This document shows, in pieces, positions 9,187 to 17,888 of a stretch of 64,000 nucleotides of DNA. Source of the DNA: Thalassospira lucentensis (GTDB taxonomy: Bacteria; Pseudomonadota; Alphaproteobacteria; Rhodospirillales; Thalassospiraceae); the NCBI RefSeq assembly GCF_011806425.1, contig NZ_JAATOV010000002.1:682001-746000 (forward strand). Reading direction: 5' to 3'. Numbering within the stretch: position 1 is the stretch's first letter; each line of letters opens with the position of its first letter. The position numbers and the translations under genes were made by a program. The notes under the pieces were generated by a model. It was not told the DNA's origin. It searched no databases and worked only from the letters and a program-made list of their open reading frames with translations.

Positions 9187-10236
9187 ATGAATGTACGCAA
9201 AACGCTGATGAGCCTTTTGACCGGCGCAAGCATGCTTGCCGGGGCTGGAATGGCGCAGGCTGCTGATATCACCTTAAAAGTCAGCCACTATCTGCCGCCA
9301 AGTCACGGCTTCCAGGTTGATTTTCTTGAAAGCTGGGCCACGCAGCTTTCGGAAAAAACCAACGGCAAAGTCGACGTCAAAATTTATGACGCCACATCCG
9401 CCTTTGGCAAAATCGACCGTCAGGCCGATCAGGTCCGTGCCGGTGTGATGGATATGGCTGTTGGCCTGAATGGTATTCCGCGCGATCGTTATCCGTCCGC
9501 ATCGATCATCGAAATGCCGTTTCTGGTGAAATATGCCGATTCCGGTTCGGAAACGCTTTGGAATCTGTATAAAGAAGGCCTTCTTGGCAGCGACTATGAG
9601 AACTTTAAGGTTCTTGCCCTTTTCACCCACGAAGGCGGCTTGATCCACACCCTTGATACGCCGGTGCGGTCGCTTGACGACCTGAAAGGTTTGCGTCTTC
9701 GCACGCCAAGCCCGGCGGTTTCGGCAATGCTAGAAGCATTTGGCGCATCCCCGGTTGGCCTGCCGCCTTCGGCAATTTACGAAAACCTGCAAAAGGGCAA
9801 TATCGAAGGTTTGGTAACGACGTGGGATTTGGTCAACGCCGTTAAGGCCAATGAACTTTTGAAATATCATACCGATGCGGCGGCCTATACCGCCGGGTTC
9901 TATTTCGTCATGAACAAGAAAAAATACGACAGCCTGCCCAAAGACGTTCAGGCCGCGATTGACGAAATTTCCGGCGATGCACTGGTCGGCAAGTTTGGCG
10001 GCTGGTGGGATAAATGGGAAGCCGCGGGCAAAGCCGACGCCGAAAAACGCGGTGATGAAATCATCACAATCGATGATGCCACCCGTGCCGAGTGGCAGGA
10101 ATCGGTGCAGCCGATGATCAAGGATTACCTTGAAGGTCTGAAAGAAAAAGGCGTTGCCGATCCCCAAGCCGTTTACAAACGCGCACAGGAATTGGTCGCG
10201 GAATTTGACGCCAAATATCACGCGGACGACAAATGA
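9187..10236 (+). CDS. dctP: TRAP transporter substrate-binding protein DctP
   Basis: A 349-residue periplasmic solute-binding protein of the DctP family. The signal peptide is MNVRKTLMSLLTGASMLAGAG ending at AQA. The mature protein has the family pattern KVSHYLPPSHGFQ, LKGLRLRTPSPAVSAMLEAFGA, including the Arg that grips a carboxylate ligand, and PPSAIYENLQKGNIEG. It captures an organic acid for the DctQM permease. ATG 9187 is preferred over the in-frame TTG at 9178 because the ribosome site lies at 9167-9174. The stop overlaps the dctQ start by 4 bases (ATGA). Its place between hmgA and hppD suggests an aromatic acid or intermediate as substrate, which is inference. Confidence 0.92.
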   Translation: MNVRKTLMSLLTGASMLAGAGMAQAADITLKVSHYLPPSHGFQVDFLESWATQLSEKTNGKVDVKIYDATSAFGKIDRQADQVRAGVMDMAVGLNGIPRDRYPSASIIEMPFLVKYADSGSETLWNLYKEGLLGSDYENFKVLALFTHEGGLIHTLDTPVRSLDDLKGLRLRTPSPAVSAMLEAFGASPVGLPPSAIYENLQKGNIEGLVTTWDLVNAVKANELLKYHTDAAAYTAGFYFVMNKKKYDSLPKDVQAAIDEISGDALVGKFGGWWDKWEAAGKADAEKRGDEIITIDDATRAEWQESVQPMIKDYLEGLKEKGVADPQAVYKRAQELVAEFDAKYHADDK

Positions 10237-10769
10237 CGCAACGCGCTGACAAATCGGGTGGATCGCGGCTTTATGCCGCGATCCACCAGCTTGATCGCTT
10301 TATGAACCGCCTGACCGATATTCTGGCCTTTGTCGGCATGTCCGCCCTGATCGGGGCAATTGGCATTGTGATTGTTGATATTGTCTGGCGGCGCATCGGC
10401 GGGCAATCAATGGTTGGCGCGGTTGATTTGACTCAGTTTTGCGTCATGGCGGCGGCATCCTGGGCCATCCCCTATGCGTTTAGTGCGCGCGCCCATGTCA
10501 CGGTTGATCTGATTGGGCCCAACCAACTTCGGTTTATTTTCAACACCATCGACACCTTGATCCCGCTTTTATGCGCCGGATTGATGGCCTTTTTGCTGTA
10601 CCTGTCCTGGGGACGGGCGATGGAACAATGGGATTACGGCGATGTATCGCAAAACCTTGCGATCCCGATGATCCTGTTTTGGTTCTTTTTGCTCAGCGGC
10701 ATCGCCATATCGACACTGGTGTGTCTGGTGCATTTTCTAAAAACGCTTTTAACCAACGAGAATATCTGA
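10233..10769 (+). CDS. dctQ: TRAP transporter small permease DctQ
   Basis: A 178-residue membrane protein with four hydrophobic segments, the normal DctQ layout (LAFVGMSALIGAIGIVIVDIVW; VMAAASWAIPYAFSA; TLIPLLCAGLMAFLLYLSW; FWFFLLSGIAISTLVCLV). It contains the typical ARAHVTVDLI segment. It pairs with DctM in the inner membrane. Both ends are translationally coupled: a 4-base overlap with dctP and a one-base overlap (TGATG) with dctM. Confidence 0.9.
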   Translation: MTQRADKSGGSRLYAAIHQLDRFMNRLTDILAFVGMSALIGAIGIVIVDIVWRRIGGQSMVGAVDLTQFCVMAAASWAIPYAFSARAHVTVDLIGPNQLRFIFNTIDTLIPLLCAGLMAFLLYLSWGRAMEQWDYGDVSQNLAIPMILFWFFLLSGIAISTLVCLVHFLKTLLTNENI

Positions 10770-12082
10770 TGGCCACCGAATGGGCAGGACTAATCGGCTT
10801 TGTTGTTGCCTTGGTACTGGCACTGTTGCGCGTTCCGGTCGCGATTGCGATGGCGGTTGTTGGTATTGGCGGCACACTGATTTTGACCGACTGGATGTCG
10901 GCAAGCTATGTGATGGCAAGTTTACCGTTTGAAGCCATTTTCCCTTATGGGCTGTCGGTTGTGCCGTTGTTTATTTTCATGGGGGTGTTTGCATCCCATT
11001 CGGGATTATCGGGCAATCTGTTTCGCGGCATCACGGCCTTTTCCGGGCATCGCCCCGGCGGGTTGGCGGCATCGAGTGTTGGCGCCAGTGCGGTTTTTGG
11101 CGCGATTTGCGGATCCTCGCTTGCGACCTGTGCGACCATGGGCCGGGTGGCATTACCCGAAATGCAAAAACGCGGATACGCCAAAAGCCTTGCCGGGGCA
11201 TCAATCGCCGCCGGCGGGACGCTGGGCGTTTTGATCCCGCCATCGATCCTGTTGGTGATTTATGCGCTGATGACCGAACAATCGATTGGCGCGCTGTTTG
11301 CGGGCGCCATGATCCCCGGTCTTTTGGCGACGGTTCTTTATATTGCGTCGATCCGCCTCCAAGTAATGCGCAACCCGTCCTTGGCCCCGGTCAGTGATTA
11401 TGTGCCGTGGTCGAAACGCTGGGGGGCGTTGCTTCAGATGTGGGATGCGATTTTACTGATCGTTTTGGTGATTGGCGGGATTTACGCCGGGCTATTTTCC
11501 CCAACCGAGGCCGCCGCGGTTGGCGCGGGCGGGGCACTTTTATTTGCCGCCATTCGTAAAAAGCTGAACTGGACCACCTTGCGGTCGGGCATTCGCGAAA
11601 CGGCGGGCATGACCGGCATGATCTTTATGATCCTGATCGGTGCCGCACTTTTTAATTTCTTTATTGAAACAAGCGGCCTGACCCAAACATTGGTCGATTG
11701 GATCACGACACAGGGCTATTCACCGCTGGCGGTTTTGATCTGTTTGTTGGTGTTTTATGTGGTTCTGGGGTGTTTCATGGACAGCCTGTCGATGATCCTT
11801 TTGACCGTGGTCCCGGCCTTTAACGTGATTAGCGGGGTTGGCTATGACCCGGTGTGGTTTGGGGTTTTGTTGGTTTCGGTTGTTGAAATCGGCCTAATCA
11901 CCCCGCCGATTGGCATGAACCTGTTTATCATTCAGGGCGTATCATCGGACATGACCATCACCACGTTATCACGCGGTATCCTGCCATTTTTGGCCGCCGA
12001 CGTTATTCGCGTGATCCTGATGGTTGCTGTGCCTGGGCTTATTCTTTGGCTGCCGCATCTTTTGGGGTTTGGCGCCTACTGA
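10769..12082 (+). CDS. dctM: TRAP transporter large permease DctM
   Basis: A 437-residue polytopic protein of normal DctM length with about 12 hydrophobic segments. Family motifs are clear: GASAVFGAICGSSLATCATMGRV is spread over ~residues 95-120, and GTLGVLIPPSILLVIYA and GLFSPTEAAAVGAGGAL follow. It is the sodium-coupled transport subunit. The ATG at 10769 overlaps the dctQ stop. A strong intrinsic terminator follows 49 bases downstream, so dctPQM forms one unit. Confidence 0.93.
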   Translation: MATEWAGLIGFVVALVLALLRVPVAIAMAVVGIGGTLILTDWMSASYVMASLPFEAIFPYGLSVVPLFIFMGVFASHSGLSGNLFRGITAFSGHRPGGLAASSVGASAVFGAICGSSLATCATMGRVALPEMQKRGYAKSLAGASIAAGGTLGVLIPPSILLVIYALMTEQSIGALFAGAMIPGLLATVLYIASIRLQVMRNPSLAPVSDYVPWSKRWGALLQMWDAILLIVLVIGGIYAGLFSPTEAAAVGAGGALLFAAIRKKLNWTTLRSGIRETAGMTGMIFMILIGAALFNFFIETSGLTQTLVDWITTQGYSPLAVLICLLVFYVVLGCFMDSLSMILLTVVPAFNVISGVGYDPVWFGVLLVSVVEIGLITPPIGMNLFIIQGVSSDMTITTLSRGILPFLAADVIRVILMVAVPGLILWLPHLLGFGAY

Positions 12083-12130
12083 TAAAACAGCCAGAGCCAG
12101 AGCCAGAGCCACATCAAACCGAATAAGAAA

Positions 12131-12170
12131 ACGGCCCGAAACAGCATACCTTGTTTCGGGCCGTTTTTTT
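12131..12170 (+). terminator. intrinsic terminator of dctPQM
   Basis: A perfect 13-bp stem (ACGGCCCGAAACA at 12131-12143 with its complement at 12152-12164), an 8-base loop, then seven or more T. It lies between dctM and the convergent hppD gene. Confidence 0.9.
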
Positions 12171-12192
12171 ATGTCTTCTCCCCCATCGCCGA

Positions 12193-13305
12193 TTATTCGG
12201 CGGCGTCGACTTTCAGGACACCACGGCGAATTTGATCTTCTTCGATGCTTTCAAACAGGGCGCGGAAGTTGCCCTCGCCAAAGCCTTCGTCGCCTTTGCG
12301 CTGAATGAATTCAAAGAAGATCGGGCCGATCACGGTTTTGGAGAAAATCTGAAGCAGGATTTTGGTCATCCCGCCATCAATCACGCCTTCGCCGTCAATC
12401 AGGATGCCGTGCTGTTTCATGCGGTCAATCGGCTCGTCATGGCCGTGCACACGTTCGTGGGACTTTTCGTAATAGGTTTCCGGCGGGCCGGGCATGAATT
12501 TAAGGTCATTGGCGGCAAGTTTGTCCGTGGCATCGTAAATACCATCAGTACCCACCGCGATATGCTGGATGCCTTCGCCTTTGTATTTTTTCAGATATTC
12601 TTCGATCTGGCTTTTATCATCGGTCGATTCATTCAGCGGAATGCGGATTTTCCCACAGGGCGACGTGATCGCCCGGCTGACCAGCCCGGTGATTTTACCG
12701 GCAATGTCAAAGAAGTGGATTTGGCTAAACCCAAACAGATCGCGATAGAAATCCCACCATTTGTCCATATTGCCGCGATAAACGTTATGGGTCAGATGGT
12801 CGAGATAGTAGAACCCGACACCTTCTGGTTTTGGATCGCGTTCGCCAAGCCAGTCAAATTCCGCGTCATAGGCCGATCCGGTTTCACCATATGCATCGAT
12901 GAAATAAATGATAGATCCACCGATCCCGTTGATCGCAGGCACATCAAGGGTTTTGTCATCACCAAGATAAGGTTCGGCCCCCTTGGACACCGCATGATCA
13001 AAGGCATGTTTGGCATCAACCACACGCCATGCCATCGACGGTGCACACGGACCATGTTTTTCAACGAACTTCATCGCGTGCGAGCCGGGCTCGGCATTCA
13101 GGATGTAATTGATGTCGCCTTGGCGCCAGACCGTGATGTTTTTGGTTTTGTGCTTGGCAACCGGGCAATAGCCCATGCGATCAAACAAAGCTTCCAGCGT
13201 TGTCGCATCTTCGTGGGCGAATTCGACAAATTCAAATCCGTCGGTCCCGGCGGGGTTTTGGTCCGAAATCGTGGCGCGCGGTGCGTCATGTGGGAACGGG
13301 CCCAT
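12193..13305 (-). CDS. hppD: 4-hydroxyphenylpyruvate dioxygenase
   Basis: A 370-residue Fe(II) dioxygenase that turns 4-hydroxyphenylpyruvate into homogentisate, feeding HmgA, MaiA and FahA. The two-module vicinal-oxygen-chelate fold carries the iron ligands His170 (in LDHLTHNVYRG), His248 (GIQHIAVGTDG) and Glu332 (FFEFIQRKG). The ATG at 13305 has AGAGGAG just upstream; the frame stays open further but without ribosome site or family sequence. It is divergent from an Lrp/AsnC gene that probably controls it. Confidence 0.96.
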   Translation of the reverse strand: MGPFPHDAPRATISDQNPAGTDGFEFVEFAHEDATTLEALFDRMGYCPVAKHKTKNITVWRQGDINYILNAEPGSHAMKFVEKHGPCAPSMAWRVVDAKHAFDHAVSKGAEPYLGDDKTLDVPAINGIGGSIIYFIDAYGETGSAYDAEFDWLGERDPKPEGVGFYYLDHLTHNVYRGNMDKWWDFYRDLFGFSQIHFFDIAGKITGLVSRAITSPCGKIRIPLNESTDDKSQIEEYLKKYKGEGIQHIAVGTDGIYDATDKLAANDLKFMPGPPETYYEKSHERVHGHDEPIDRMKQHGILIDGEGVIDGGMTKILLQIFSKTVIGPIFFEFIQRKGDEGFGEGNFRALFESIEEDQIRRGVLKVDAAE

Positions 13306-13364
13306 ATGAAGTCTCCTCTGACTGGAATTATTTAATTTCTTATTAGGTCCAATCGTGCGCCAAA

Positions 13365-13384
13365 TTGCGCGCAAAGTGCATGCA
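13365..13384. promoter_or_regulatory. palindromes in the hppD-lrp promoter gap
   Basis: Two perfect palindromes lie close together: TTGCGCGCAA at 13365-13374 and TGCATGCA at 13377-13384. More TGCA/TGCAT copies follow to about 13420. They sit between divergent hppD and the Lrp/AsnC gene and are likely Lrp sites. Confidence 0.45.
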
Positions 13385-13450
13385 TTTATGGTTGATTTCG
13401 GGCACGCAATGCACACATCATGCATCATCAGTCAAAATGGTGCGGTTGTC

Positions 13451-13921
13451 ATGCAACTTGATAAACTTGATCTGAAATTGCTGGCCGAACTGCAAAAGGA
13501 CGGCCGCCTGACCAACAATGATCTGTCCGAACGTATTGGCCTGTCGGCATCGCAATGTTCGCGCCGACGTGCACGGCTGGAAGAAGACAAAGTCATTCGT
13601 GGTTACCGGGCCGATATCGACCGACAGAAAATGGGATTGGGATTGCTGGTGGTGATTTCGGTGACCCTTGCCACCCATAACCGCGACAACGCCAAACGGT
13701 TCGCCAGCCTTTTGGCCGATTTGCCCGAAGTGCTTGAAGCATTCTCGCTAACGGGGGAGATGGATTACCACCTTAAGGTCGCGACCCGCGATCTTGCCGC
13801 ACTTTCGCATTTCGTCAATGAGGTGCTGCTGCCCCATGATTCCGTGCAGCATGTCAAAACATCGATTGTGTTAAATGTGCTGAAGGATTTCGAAGGGGTG
13901 GCAATCGGGCCGCAAGGCTAA
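13451..13921 (+). CDS. Lrp/AsnC-family transcriptional regulator
   Basis: A 156-residue Lrp-type regulator. The N-terminal helix-turn-helix (LDLKLLAELQKDGRLTNNDL, then SERIGLSASQCSRRRARLEE) is followed by the RAM ligand domain (LLVVISVTLATHNRDNAKRF ... EVLEAFSLTGEMDYHLKVAT). ATG 13451 gives the normal family start MQLDKLDLKLL; the frame is open 32 codons upstream but without domain sequence. Divergence from hppD suggests control of tyrosine breakdown in response to tyrosine or a related amino acid, which is inferred. Confidence 0.9.
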   Translation: MQLDKLDLKLLAELQKDGRLTNNDLSERIGLSASQCSRRRARLEEDKVIRGYRADIDRQKMGLGLLVVISVTLATHNRDNAKRFASLLADLPEVLEAFSLTGEMDYHLKVATRDLAALSHFVNEVLLPHDSVQHVKTSIVLNVLKDFEGVAIGPQG

Positions 13922-13975
13922 GCTACCACCCCTTTCTCAAGTCCCAAAAACAGCCAAAAACCGCAGGCCAAACGC

Positions 13976-14002
13976 AAAAAGACCGCACCCAAAGGCACGG
14001 CC
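13976..14002 (-). terminator. probable terminator of the liv operon
   Basis: Read on the minus strand, GGCCGTGCC...TGCGGTC can fold into a G/U-containing stem (14002-13981) followed by five T (13980-13976). A second imperfect hairpin with 11-base arms lies just before it (14012-14038). It sits after the livF stop. Confidence 0.5.
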
Positions 14003-14055
14003 TTTCCGCATCGAAACACCGCGCATGGCGGTATTTCGCCCTCCCCTAACTGATG

Positions 14056-14808
14056 TCAGATCGCAAGATACTGGTCACGCAGTTCATCATCATCAAGAAC
14101 CGCCTGCGCGGTGCCATCAAAGACGATTTCGCCGCTATCCATAATGATCGCACGATCCGCAAGCTTAAGTGCGGCAATGGCATTTTGTTCGACAATGATC
14201 GTGGTGATGCCCAGTTTTTTGACGTTTTGCAGCGTCTTTTCAATTTCCTGGACAATCACCGGTGCCAAACCTTCGTATGGTTCATCAAGCAACAAAATCT
14301 TGATATCGCGGGCCAACGCACGGCCAATCGCCAGCATTTGTTGCTCGCCCCCGGAAAGGGTGATGGCTTCTTGTTCGGCACGTTCGCCAAGACGTGGGAA
14401 CAGCTCATAGATGCGTTCAATCGACCAACCAATTGGCTCGGCAATTTGGGCCAGTTCAAGGTTCTGATGCACCGTCATGCCCGGAATGATCCGGCGATCT
14501 TCAGGCACGAGCTGCAAGCCAAGCTGGGCGGCCTGCCAGGCTTTCATGGTGTGCAGTGGCTTATGATCAAGCCAGATTTCACCATGTTTAAGTTCCGGGT
14601 CTGCCATCCGCGCCAACGCGCGCAAGGTCGATGTTTTCCCGGCCCCATTACGGCCCAAAAGGGCCAAGATTTCACCTTCGCGAATGTCAAAGGAAACGCC
14701 TTGCACGATATAGCTTTCGCCGTAATAAGCATGCAGGTCATAGACCGAGAAAAACGCAGGATCACCGCCTTTTTTACGTACCGGTTCCTGTCTTTGCACT
14801 GCGTTCAT
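14056..14808 (-). CDS. livF: branched-chain amino acid-type ABC transporter ATP-binding protein LivF
   Basis: A 250-residue ABC ATPase. Walker A is GRNGAGKTSTLRAL, the signature LSGGEQQMLAIGRALA and Walker B ILLLDEPYEGLAP; IIVEQNAIAALKLADRAIIM is the LivF-type switch region. It has a 15-residue N-terminal extension before FSVYDLHAYYGES. Its start overlaps the livG stop by 4 bases. It energises the LivHM permease. It is the last gene of the livKHMGF set. Confidence 0.93.
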   Translation of the reverse strand: MNAVQRQEPVRKKGGDPAFFSVYDLHAYYGESYIVQGVSFDIREGEILALLGRNGAGKTSTLRALARMADPELKHGEIWLDHKPLHTMKAWQAAQLGLQLVPEDRRIIPGMTVHQNLELAQIAEPIGWSIERIYELFPRLGERAEQEAITLSGGEQQMLAIGRALARDIKILLLDEPYEGLAPVIVQEIEKTLQNVKKLGITTIIVEQNAIAALKLADRAIIMDSGEIVFDGTAQAVLDDDELRDQYLAI

Positions 14809-15566
14809 ACCGCTTCCCCTCCGAGATAGGCCTCTTTGACCCGTGGGTCATTGCGCACTTCTTCTGGCGTACCCTCACAAATGATCGCCCCTTGCGCCAG
14901 AACGCTAATGCGGTCGGCTAGGCTGAACACCACATGCATGTCATGTTCAATGATCACCTTGGTCATGCCGCGTTCCTTGATCCGTTGCAGCAATTCAATG
15001 GTGCGGTTGGTGTCATGGCGTGACATGCCTGCTGTTGGCTCATCAAGCAGGAACAGTTTGGGATGTTGACCCAAACACATCGCCAATTCCAAACGACGTT
15101 TATCCCCACGCGACATCGAACTTGCGATTTGATCCTGATGTTCGATCAAACCGACATCTTCCAAAAGGTGCTCGGCCTGTTCGCGGATTTCCTTTTCCGC
15201 AAACAAACTTTTCAAAAAGCCCATTTTGAATTCGCCGTCCCGCTTGGCAAAGGCCGGGACCATCACATTTTGCAAAAGCGACAATTCCGGAAAGATTTCC
15301 GGTGTCTGGAAAACACGCGCCACCCCAAGCTGGTTAATCTCGTAGGGGTGCTTGCCGGTCAGAACCTGATCGCCCAGCAAAACCCGCCCGCGGTTTGGGG
15401 TAAGACGCCCGACAATCACGTTCAGCAATGTCGATTTACCCGCCCCGTTCGGGCCGATAATGGCGTGAACTGTGCCTTCCTTAACCCGAAGGTTGATGTC
15501 AGACAGGGCGCGCAAACCGCCAAAATTCTTGTCCACATCGGTTACATCAAGAATGTACTCAGACAT
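14805..15566 (-). CDS. livG: branched-chain amino acid-type ABC transporter ATP-binding protein LivG
   Basis: A 253-residue ABC ATPase with Walker A GPNGAGKSTLLNVI, signature MSRGDKRRLELAMCLG (a degenerate LSxGxxR motif) and Walker B LFLLDEPTAGMSRHDT. Deviations such as SMSRGDKRR are common in LivG/UrtD proteins. ATG 15566 is chosen: AAGGAGG is 8 bases upstream. It overlaps livF by 4 bases and follows livM directly. Confidence 0.92.
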   Translation of the reverse strand: MSEYILDVTDVDKNFGGLRALSDINLRVKEGTVHAIIGPNGAGKSTLLNVIVGRLTPNRGRVLLGDQVLTGKHPYEINQLGVARVFQTPEIFPELSLLQNVMVPAFAKRDGEFKMGFLKSLFAEKEIREQAEHLLEDVGLIEHQDQIASSMSRGDKRRLELAMCLGQHPKLFLLDEPTAGMSRHDTNRTIELLQRIKERGMTKVIIEHDMHVVFSLADRISVLAQGAIICEGTPEEVRNDPRVKEAYLGGEAV

Positions 15567-15569
15567 CAA

Positions 15570-16730
15570 TCAGGCCTCCTTCGTCGAAGGTTGTTCTTTT
15601 TCTTTGTCATCGGTCGATGATGCGCTGCTACTGACCAGACGCCACAGGCGACTGATACCTTCCATGATGCCACCGGGCAGGAAGATCACGATCAGCATAA
15701 ACACAAGACCAAGTGTCAGATGCCAACCATCGCCCACAAACAGCCCCAGAACCGATGCGAGCCCGTGCGCCAACCAATCGGGCAGGAACGAGAATGCATT
15801 TTGAAGAACTGAATCGTTAAACGCCGACAGGATGTTTTCGAAATACTTGATAATCCCAGCGCCCAAAAGCGGACCAATCAAGGTACCAACACCGCCAAGG
15901 ATGGTGATCAAAACCACCTCGCCCGATGCGGTCCATTGCATGCGTTCCGCCCCGGCCAGCGGATCGGTCACCGCCAAAAGGGACCCTGCCAAACCGGCAT
16001 ACATGCCCGAAATGACAAACGCGGTCATCAAGTACGGGCGCGTATTGTACCCGGTATAGCCCATACGGTTTTGGTTCGATTTGATTGCACGTAACTTCAA
16101 GCCAAATGGGGACCGGAAGATGCGCAAGTAGATGAAGAACGAAATCAACATCAAGGCCGCACAGATATAGAACCCGGAATAACCGATGCCTTCGATTCCA
16201 AACAGATTCGGGGTCGGAAGCGATGCATCGGCCTGAATACCGGCCATCCGATCAAGAACACGTGCATCGCCCTGGGTTAACTGCAACCCGGTTTCACCAT
16301 TGGTGATCGGGGTCAACACCGAATAGGCCAGGTTATAAGACATCTGCGCAAAGGCCAGTGTCAGGATCGAGAAATAAATCCCCGACCGGCGCAATGAGAC
16401 AAACCCGATGGCCAGCGCGAACAGGCCCGACAAAACGGTTCCGAAAATCAATGCCGGAATGACGTTCATCGACAGAAGTTTGAACGACCAGACCGCGGTA
16501 TAGGACCCCACCCCCAAAAAGGCGGCATGGCCAAAGGAAAGATACCCGGTCAAGCCAAACAGAATGTTGTAGCCAATGGCAAAGATGCCAAAGATCATGA
16601 ATTTTTGCATCAAGTCAGGATAGGCCGCCCCGAAAGGCTGCAACCAGATCGGCATGGTCAGCACCACAGCCGACAAGATGGCCATGTAAAGGATATCCTG
16701 CTTGGGGGAGGCGATTTTTGTATGTGTCAT
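15570..16730 (-). CDS. livM: branched-chain amino acid-type ABC transporter permease LivM
   Basis: A 386-residue membrane protein with about ten hydrophobic segments. It has the LivM/UrtC pattern [39 protein letters not shown] and the ATPase-contact region [33 protein letters not shown] is typical of the C-terminal half. An extra soluble loop (~residues 140-165) and a charged C-terminal tail ([13 protein letters not shown]) are visible. One base separates it from livH. Confidence 0.92.
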   Translation of the reverse strand: MTHTKIASPKQDILYMAILSAVVLTMPIWLQPFGAAYPDLMQKFMIFGIFAIGYNILFGLTGYLSFGHAAFLGVGSYTAVWSFKLLSMNVIPALIFGTVLSGLFALAIGFVSLRRSGIYFSILTLAFAQMSYNLAYSVLTPITNGETGLQLTQGDARVLDRMAGIQADASLPTPNLFGIEGIGYSGFYICAALMLISFFIYLRIFRSPFGLKLRAIKSNQNRMGYTGYNTRPYLMTAFVISGMYAGLAGSLLAVTDPLAGAERMQWTASGEVVLITILGGVGTLIGPLLGAGIIKYFENILSAFNDSVLQNAFSFLPDWLAHGLASVLGLFVGDGWHLTLGLVFMLIVIFLPGGIMEGISRLWRLVSSSASSTDDKEKEQPSTKEA

Positions 16731-16731
16731 T

Positions 16732-17748
16732 TTAGCTCTCCATCACACCGCGACGACCCATCAGACCGCGCGGGCGGGTCAGCAGAATAACGACGGCAAC
16801 AAGGTAAATGATGACTTGGTCAATGCCCGGGAAGATATCTTTTACCTCGGTCATGGACGAGAAGGACTGCAAGATACCCAGCAGGAACCCTGCGAGTACG
16901 GCACCGGGCAAAGAGCCCATCCCCCCGACAACCACCACGACAAATGACAGCACAAGGAAATCCATCCCCAAATGGTAATCCGGGGGAAGAACCGGCGTAT
17001 ACATCACGCCTGCAAGGCCCGCGACCACCGCGGCCATGCCAAACACAATCGTAAAGCGTCGTTCGATATTAATCCCAAGAAGCTCGACTGTTTCGCGGTC
17101 GGCCATCCCGGCACGCACAACCATCCCATAGGTGGTGAAATGCAAGAACGAGAAAACAAGCCCGATGGTCACAAGCGAGAACGCCAGATAAATCAAACGC
17201 CACCAAGGATAAACAACGGCTTCGCCCAGACCAAATACCGCCCCAATCGCCGCAGAACCGGCAACAACATCCGGCGCACCTTGCGGAATTGGATTGGCGC
17301 CAAAGAACGCCTTAACCAGTTCCTGCAACACAATCGCCAGACCAAAGGTCACAAGGATCTGATCGGCATGTGGACGTTTATAAAAATAGCGGATCAGACT
17401 GCGTTCCATGACGATGCCAATCAACAGCATCACCGGAATTGCCAAAATAATCGAAAGCGGCACGGACCAATCAATGATCGCAGCCCCGGTATCGCCAAAC
17501 CAAACTTCGAGATAAGGCGTTTCCTTATAGGCATCAAAGAAGGTCACCGACTCATCTTTGACCCGCACTGACAAGGTCAGGATCTTTTCGACCGTAACCG
17601 CACAAAAGGCGCCCATCATGAAGATGGCACCGTGGGCAAAGTTCACCACGCCAAGCGTACCGAACACCAAAGTCAGGCCAAGCGCAATCAGCGCATAGGC
17701 GCCGCCCTTGTCCAACCCATTGAGAATTTGAAGGAATATAGCGTCCAT
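16732..17748 (-). CDS. livH: branched-chain amino acid-type ABC transporter permease LivH
   Basis: A 338-residue permease with the LivH start [19 protein letters not shown] and [19 protein letters not shown]. The ATPase-contact region is [21 protein letters not shown], and [21 protein letters not shown] lies near the end. A soluble insertion at about residues 60-85 is longer than in typical LivH. It forms the inner-membrane channel with LivM. The 140-base gap to livK contains a strong hairpin. Confidence 0.92.
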   Translation of the reverse strand: MDAIFLQILNGLDKGGAYALIALGLTLVFGTLGVVNFAHGAIFMMGAFCAVTVEKILTLSVRVKDESVTFFDAYKETPYLEVWFGDTGAAIIDWSVPLSIILAIPVMLLIGIVMERSLIRYFYKRPHADQILVTFGLAIVLQELVKAFFGANPIPQGAPDVVAGSAAIGAVFGLGEAVVYPWWRLIYLAFSLVTIGLVFSFLHFTTYGMVVRAGMADRETVELLGINIERRFTIVFGMAAVVAGLAGVMYTPVLPPDYHLGMDFLVLSFVVVVVGGMGSLPGAVLAGFLLGILQSFSSMTEVKDIFPGIDQVIIYLVAVVILLTRPRGLMGRRGVMES

Positions 17749-17839
17749 GAGTTATCCGCCGCGTATTCGTAAAGGACTTAATGAAAAGACCGAAAAGATC
17801 TGCACGTGAGCAAATGGTCTGGCAAACGGGTGGGCAAAT

Positions 17840-17867
17840 GGGCCGACCATTCGAAAATGGTCGGCCC
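17840..17867 (-). other. perfect 12-bp hairpin between livK and livH
   Basis: GGGCCGACCATT (17840-17851) and its exact complement (17856-17867) enclose a 4-base loop. On the transcribed minus strand it follows the livK stop by about 20 bases and has no long T tract. It could protect livK mRNA or attenuate read-through so that the binding protein is made in excess. Confidence 0.65.
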
Positions 17868-17888
17868 GGTTTGCATGATGTGGACGGA

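Noticed and set aside
12086-12112. Short tandem repeat of CCAGAG units after dctM
   Set aside because: About three units only, outside any gene and next to a normal terminator; no function suggested.
12151-13335. Long plus-strand open frame across hppD
   Set aside because: It is the mirror of the hppD reading frame, which carries all iron ligands; no independent coding signal.
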